NCBI GenBank assembly: GCA_945827465.1
Contig: CALZOH010000015.1
Location: 1-24,378 of the forward strand
Source of the DNA: an uncultured Prevotellaceae bacterium
GTDB lineage: Bacteria; Bacteroidota; Bacteroidia; Bacteroidales; Bacteroidaceae
Reading direction: 5' to 3'
DNA length: 24,378 nucleotides
Shown: positions 21,424 to 24,378 of the stretch, piece by piece
How positions within the stretch are numbered: the stretch's first letter is position 1
Layout of the letters: the number at the start of each line of letters is the position of its first letter
Position numbers and translations under genes: made by a program
The notes under the pieces: model-generated
The model's database searches: none
Told to the model about the DNA's origin: nothing
The model's input: the letters and a program-made list of their open reading frames with translations, nothing else

Positions 21424-23190
21424 TTATTGCTGGGAGGCTTGTTGTACTTGTTTCATGACGCGTAGGAAGTTTCCTCCCCAGATAGCTTGAATTTCTTCGT
21501 AGGAGAAGTCTTGTTGCAGGCGTCGGGTAAGATTAATGAGCTGTGAGGCATCGTTCAGTCCGGGCACGCCACCGTCACCGTCAAAGTCCGAGCCAATGCC
21601 TACATGCTCAATGCCTGCTACGTCAATGGCATGTTTAAGATGAAGTAATGCGTCTTCTATAGTGGCTGTTCCTTTCCCTTCTTCGCGTAGGAAACCGGGG
21701 TAAAAAGTGATTTGACATACTCCACCTTGTTGGGCCAAGGCTTTGAGTTGTTCATCCGTGAGATTACGTGGGTGCTGACAAAGTGCTTGGCACGAACTGT
21801 GGCTGCAAACAACGGGGAGGCTGCTCGTTTCAAGTACATCCCAGAATGTTTTCTCGCCTGCGTGCGAAAGGTCGACCATCATTCCGATGCGATTCATTTC
21901 ATGAACTACCTCTCGGCCGAAAGGACTCAGGCCGTTGTGAGTATGTTCGGTCTTACTGGCTGAATCGCAAATGAGGTTATCGCCATTATGGCAAAGCGTC
22001 ATGTAAACAACGCCGCGTTGCCGGAAATGAATCAAATTTTCTATGTTGCGTCCGATGGCGTATCCGTTTTCAATGCCTTTCATGATGGCCTTTATTCCGT
22101 AACTCTTCAAGCGATAGAGCTCGTCTGGAGTAGAGGCTAATTCGGTCTGTGGGCAGCGACCTATTTGTTCTTCTATTTCGTCGAGCAGTTGGTTGCAGTA
22201 TCGTGTGGCTTCGTTGAGTGAGGCTTCATCCAATCCCTTTTGAGGCAAATAGGCAGCCAAGATAGCTGCATCTAATCGGCCTTCCTGCATTTTGTGAAGA
22301 TCAACCTTGGTGCGGTCGTCGCGTTCGTTGAATCGAATGTGCTGGTCAAACAACATCGGGGTGTCGCAATGGGTGTCAAGCGAAAGAATGCTTGTGTGTA
22401 AGCGGCGAGCGGCGGCATAGTCGCCGGCTTCATGGGCCAACCATTTAAATAAGGGCATCATGCACCTGTCGCCATTCAGTATGAAACATTCGGGATGCCA
22501 TTGTACGCCAATTACTGAGGGGTGAATCTTGCTTTCAATGCCTTCGATGATCCCGTCGGCACTTTGGGCTGTGATGCGGAAGTCGGCACCGACCTCGCTG
22601 ACGGCCTGATGGTGGAACGAATTGACGGCAATGCGTTCTTTTTGGAACAATTTTCGGAGCAGGCTGCCTTCTTTCAGCTCGATGGTATGGGTGGCACAAC
22701 TGCGGTCAGCCTCTTGTGAGTGCTTGATAGGCTTTCCGCAGGGTTTGCTCTCGGTCGGAATGTCTTGGTAAAGGTGTCCCCCGGTGGCTGCAGCTAATAA
22801 TTGGATGCCGCGACAGATGCAAAGCATCGGCATCTGGCGGTCCAGTGCCATTCGCAGGAGTAAGAGCTCTTTCAAATCACGTTGTGGACAAATGGAATGG
22901 AGTTCCGGCGAGGGTTCTTCTCCTAAAAGCAAGGGATTGAGGTCTCCTCCGCCTGAAAAGACTAAACCGTCGACGCGTTCCAAGATGGTTTCAATGTCGC
23001 CGATATCTTCTAATGGCGGAATAACAAGGGGTGTGGCTCCACCTTGGAATACGCTTTGATAATAGCCTGGTGCCAATTCGCAACCTTTCGATCCGAAGTT
23101 GCCTGTAATACCTATAATGGGGCTTTGCACCGGCTTTTCCGTCCGACAAAGGTGTTGGTAGGTATTTATCCAATGTGATTCGTGGTTCAT
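21424..23190 (-). CDS. Fusion: C26 gamma-glutamyl hydrolase-type amidotransferase + M19 dipeptidase
   Basis: A 588-aa protein without signal peptide. Residues about 23-255 form a class I glutamine-amidotransferase/peptidase C26 domain: VDGLVFSGGGDLNP, nucleophile Cys126 in LCICRGIQ, NSFHHQAV, and His232/Glu234 in GVQWHPE, a complete triad. Residues about 265-585 form a membrane-dipeptidase (M19) domain: zinc HxD in LDTHCDTP (H274, D276), the bridging Glu in MKGIENGY, zinc histidines in VDLSHAGE and VCSHSSC, and IGSDFDGDG. C26 enzymes cut gamma-glutamyl amide bonds; M19 enzymes cut dipeptides such as Cys-Gly. Both halves look active. Likely a cytoplasmic two-step degradation of gamma-glutamyl peptides (inference). 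It is the third gene of the operon. Confidence 0.88.
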   Translation of the reverse strand: MNHESHWINTYQHLCRTEKPVQSPIIGITGNFGSKGCELAPGYYQSVFQGGATPLVIPPLEDIGDIETILERVDGLVFSGGGDLNPLLLGEEPSPELHSICPQRDLKELLLLRMALDRQMPMLCICRGIQLLAAATGGHLYQDIPTESKPCGKPIKHSQEADRSCATHTIELKEGSLLRKLFQKERIAVNSFHHQAVSEVGADFRITAQSADGIIEGIESKIHPSVIGVQWHPECFILNGDRCMMPLFKWLAHEAGDYAAARRLHTSILSLDTHCDTPMLFDQHIRFNERDDRTKVDLHKMQEGRLDAAILAAYLPQKGLDEASLNEATRYCNQLLDEIEEQIGRCPQTELASTPDELYRLKSYGIKAIMKGIENGYAIGRNIENLIHFRQRGVVYMTLCHNGDNLICDSASKTEHTHNGLSPFGREVVHEMNRIGMMVDLSHAGEKTFWDVLETSSLPVVCSHSSCQALCQHPRNLTDEQLKALAQQGGVCQITFYPGFLREEGKGTATIEDALLHLKHAIDVAGIEHVGIGSDFDGDGGVPGLNDASQLINLTRRLQQDFSYEEIQAIWGGNFLRVMKQVQQASQQ

Positions 23191-23217
23191 GGAATAATTA
23201 AGATGGGGTTGGATGAA

Positions 23218-23517
23218 TCAATCATCATAGTGGCGGCGAGGATTTTTGGGAAACCATCCTTTTTGCACTCGTTCGCGTTGTTCAAAAAGTTCTTTTATCG
23301 ACCAAAAACAACTGAAGCCGAGTACGCTCAACATGCTGCTTGCAACAATGTCGGCGCATAAGAGTGCACCGCAACAACAGAGAATGCCAACTATCAAGAA
23401 CACCCACCAGAAGCGGGTGCCTGTATAATATTCTGTTTTGATGACAATGGGGTGAAATAGCCCAATGACCAAGAATGAAAAGACTCCGATGAGTAGTCCC
23501 TTAAAGTATAATTCCAT
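23218..23517 (-). CDS. DUF4491 family small membrane protein
   Basis: A 99-aa protein with about three hydrophobic segments (LLIGVFSFLVIGLF, WWVFLIVGILCCCGALLC, SMLSVLGFSCFWSIKELF) and a basic, soluble end ERVQKGWFPKNPRRHYDD. The pattern HPIVIKTEYYTGTRFWWVFL...GFSCFWSIKELFEQRERVQKGWFPKNP matches DUF4491 (split here for length). The function is unknown. It is 6 nt after the Lrp/AsnC gene and 27 nt before the fusion gene, so it is co-transcribed. Confidence 0.85.
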   Translation of the reverse strand: MELYFKGLLIGVFSFLVIGLFHPIVIKTEYYTGTRFWWVFLIVGILCCCGALLCADIVASSMLSVLGFSCFWSIKELFEQRERVQKGWFPKNPRRHYDD

Positions 23518-23523
23518 TGATTC

Positions 23524-23997
23524 TTATTCTTCTTTGGGAAAAACAATGGGAAGTTGTCTTGAAATGCTTTGTTGAAGGGAGATAAGTGTCTCGGTACTGA
23601 TTACGCCTGGAATCTGTTGGATATGGTTGTTCAGCAAATCCATTAAATGGGCATTGTCGTAAGCGTAGAGTTTGATCATGAGCGTGTAGTTGCCTGTGGT
23701 GAAATGGCATTCCACAATTTCAGGAATATTCTTGAGGCAGTCAACCACTTCTTTATACATGGAACCCTTCTCAAGATTTACGCCGACAAAGGTGCAGGTG
23801 GAGTAACCAATCGATTTGGGATTGACGTGATAACTTGTGCCCAAAATAGTTTTCCGTTCAGTCATTTTCATGATTCTCTGGTGTACTACAGCTCTTGAAA
23901 CGCCGCATTTATTAGCGACGTCACTCAAAGGAATGCGAGCATCGCCGGAGATGATTTGCAGGATGCGCAAATCAAGCTTGTCAATTTTTTCTGCCAT
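23524..23997 (-). CDS. Lrp/AsnC family transcriptional regulator
   Basis: A 157-aa protein. The N-terminal helix-turn-helix (about residues 5-55: LDLRILQIISGDARIPLSDVANKCGVSRAVVHQRIMKM) is followed by a RAM/AsnC ligand-binding domain (about 65-145: YSTCTFVGVNLEKG, IPEIVECHFTTGNYTLMIKLYA, IPGVISTETLISL). Family members bind amino acids and assemble as dimers to octamers on DNA. As the first gene of an operon with peptide-processing enzymes, it may sense an amino acid and control this unit (inference). Confidence 0.92.
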   Translation of the reverse strand: MAEKIDKLDLRILQIISGDARIPLSDVANKCGVSRAVVHQRIMKMTERKTILGTSYHVNPKSIGYSTCTFVGVNLEKGSMYKEVVDCLKNIPEIVECHFTTGNYTLMIKLYAYDNAHLMDLLNNHIQQIPGVISTETLISLQQSISRQLPIVFPKEE

Positions 23998-24020
23998 AAT
24001 GTGTGTTGTATTAATTGTGG

Positions 24021-24028
24021 CAAAGATA
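24021..24028 (-). promoter_or_regulatory. Probable -7 element of the five-gene operon
   Basis: TATCTTTG on the minus strand fits TAnnTTTG and is 23 nt upstream of the ATG at 23997. No convincing -33 TTTG is present. Confidence 0.5.
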
Positions 24029-24240
24029 AGAAATTATTCGATTGTGAGCGTCGTAAATAGAAGAAAGGTGGAGCGTATTTGTTGCATTTTGTCAGAATCA
24101 GAAGCGTATTATTTGATTTTTGTAGGATGTAAGAGGTGCTTTTTTACGCTAATTGGTTATTCGGCGGATATGTGCCAATCAACATGCTATATTTACTCTT
24201 GCTCCGGTACGATATATCAAAATCGCAAAAAGGGGGTTGC

Positions 24241-24378
24241 TTGCGGGAGTTCCCGCAAGCTCACTCAAGTGTGCGGGGCGTTTGCGGGAGTTCCCGCAAG
24301 CTTCTCGCAAGTGTGCGGCTCATTTGCGGGAGTTCCCGCAAGCTCACTCAAGTGTGCGGGGCGTTTGCGGGAGTTCCC
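24241..24378. repeat. Palindrome-bearing 41-42-bp tandem repeat, cut by the window end
   Basis: The core TTGCGGGAGTTCCCGCAAGC begins at 24241, 24282 and 24324, and its first 14 bases recur at 24365-24378, i.e. periods of 41, 42 and 41. With the preceding C, the first core forms a hairpin of 9-bp arms (CTTGCGGGA/TCCCGCAAG) around GT; the later copies keep at least 8 of those pairs. The sequences between cores are near-copies of each other (CTCAAGTGTGCGGGGCG-like), so this is a tandem repeat. The array continues past the window. The rest of the gap (23998-24240) shows nothing beyond the operon promoter. Confidence 0.88.

Noticed and set aside
24241..24378. CRISPR array
   Set aside because: The sequences between the repeated cores are near-copies of one another rather than unique spacers, and no cas gene is present.

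Overview
The window looks like chromosome of a Bacteroidales bacterium, most plausibly Prevotellaceae. The basis is: promoters of the Bacteroidetes type (TAnnTTTG, two of them with a clear upstream TTTG about 20 nt away), Bacteroidetes-typical families (DUF4421, DUF4488, DUF4491, a BspA-like LRR protein with a DLSGRKV...GIYI C-terminus, a glutaminyl-cyclase-like M28 lipoprotein, a DUF1080 lipoprotein next to a secreted TIM-barrel epimerase) and outer-membrane barrels ending in Phe. I see no tRNA, rRNA, CRISPR array, transposase or prophage gene. Twenty-one protein genes are supported; 15 are on the minus strand and six on the plus strand.

Layout. 1-442: non-coding, with a 42-bp tandem repeat and a decayed inverted-repeat element. 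443-2328 (-): Nudix hydrolase/winged-helix protein and a DUF4421 barrel. 2562-4031 (+): Na+/alanine symporter, divergent from DUF4421 with two well-formed back-to-back promoters. 4104-8330 (-): RNase R, DUF4488 protein, GH43 glycosidase. 8468-9244 (+): methyltransferase. 9245-9995: a 750-bp gap packed with nested inverted repeats. 9996-11360 (+): MATE transporter. 11454-13347 (-): secreted sugar isomerase/epimerase-like protein and DUF1080 lipoprotein, a probable 3-keto-sugar pair. 13534-14462 (-): LOG-family protein and RidA, translationally coupled. 14577-15800 (+): M16 peptidase. 15818-18338 (-): outer-membrane barrel and DEAD-box RNA helicase. 18591-19712 (+): LRR-type surface protein. 19786-19951: a 166-bp element with perfect 19-bp terminal inverted repeats. 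19999-23997 (-): a tight five-gene operon in the order Lrp/AsnC regulator, DUF4491 membrane protein, C26-amidotransferase/M19-dipeptidase fusion, glutaminyl-cyclase-like lipoprotein, SufE. 23998-24378: upstream region ending in a palindrome-bearing 41-42-bp tandem repeat cut by the window edge.

Most genes are ordinary housekeeping or envelope functions. The unexplained structure is mainly non-coding: (i) the 19786-19951 element, of which a diverged half-copy sits at about 346-441 beside the Nudix gene; (ii) the consecutive nested stem-loops at 9503-9757, including a perfect 22-bp palindrome; (iii) a 13-bp perfect stem in the leader of the RNase R gene; (iv) two different ~42-bp intergenic tandem repeats at the two ends of the window. 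Among proteins the most unusual are the C26-M19 fusion and a cysteine cluster behind the lipobox of the DUF1080 lipoprotein.
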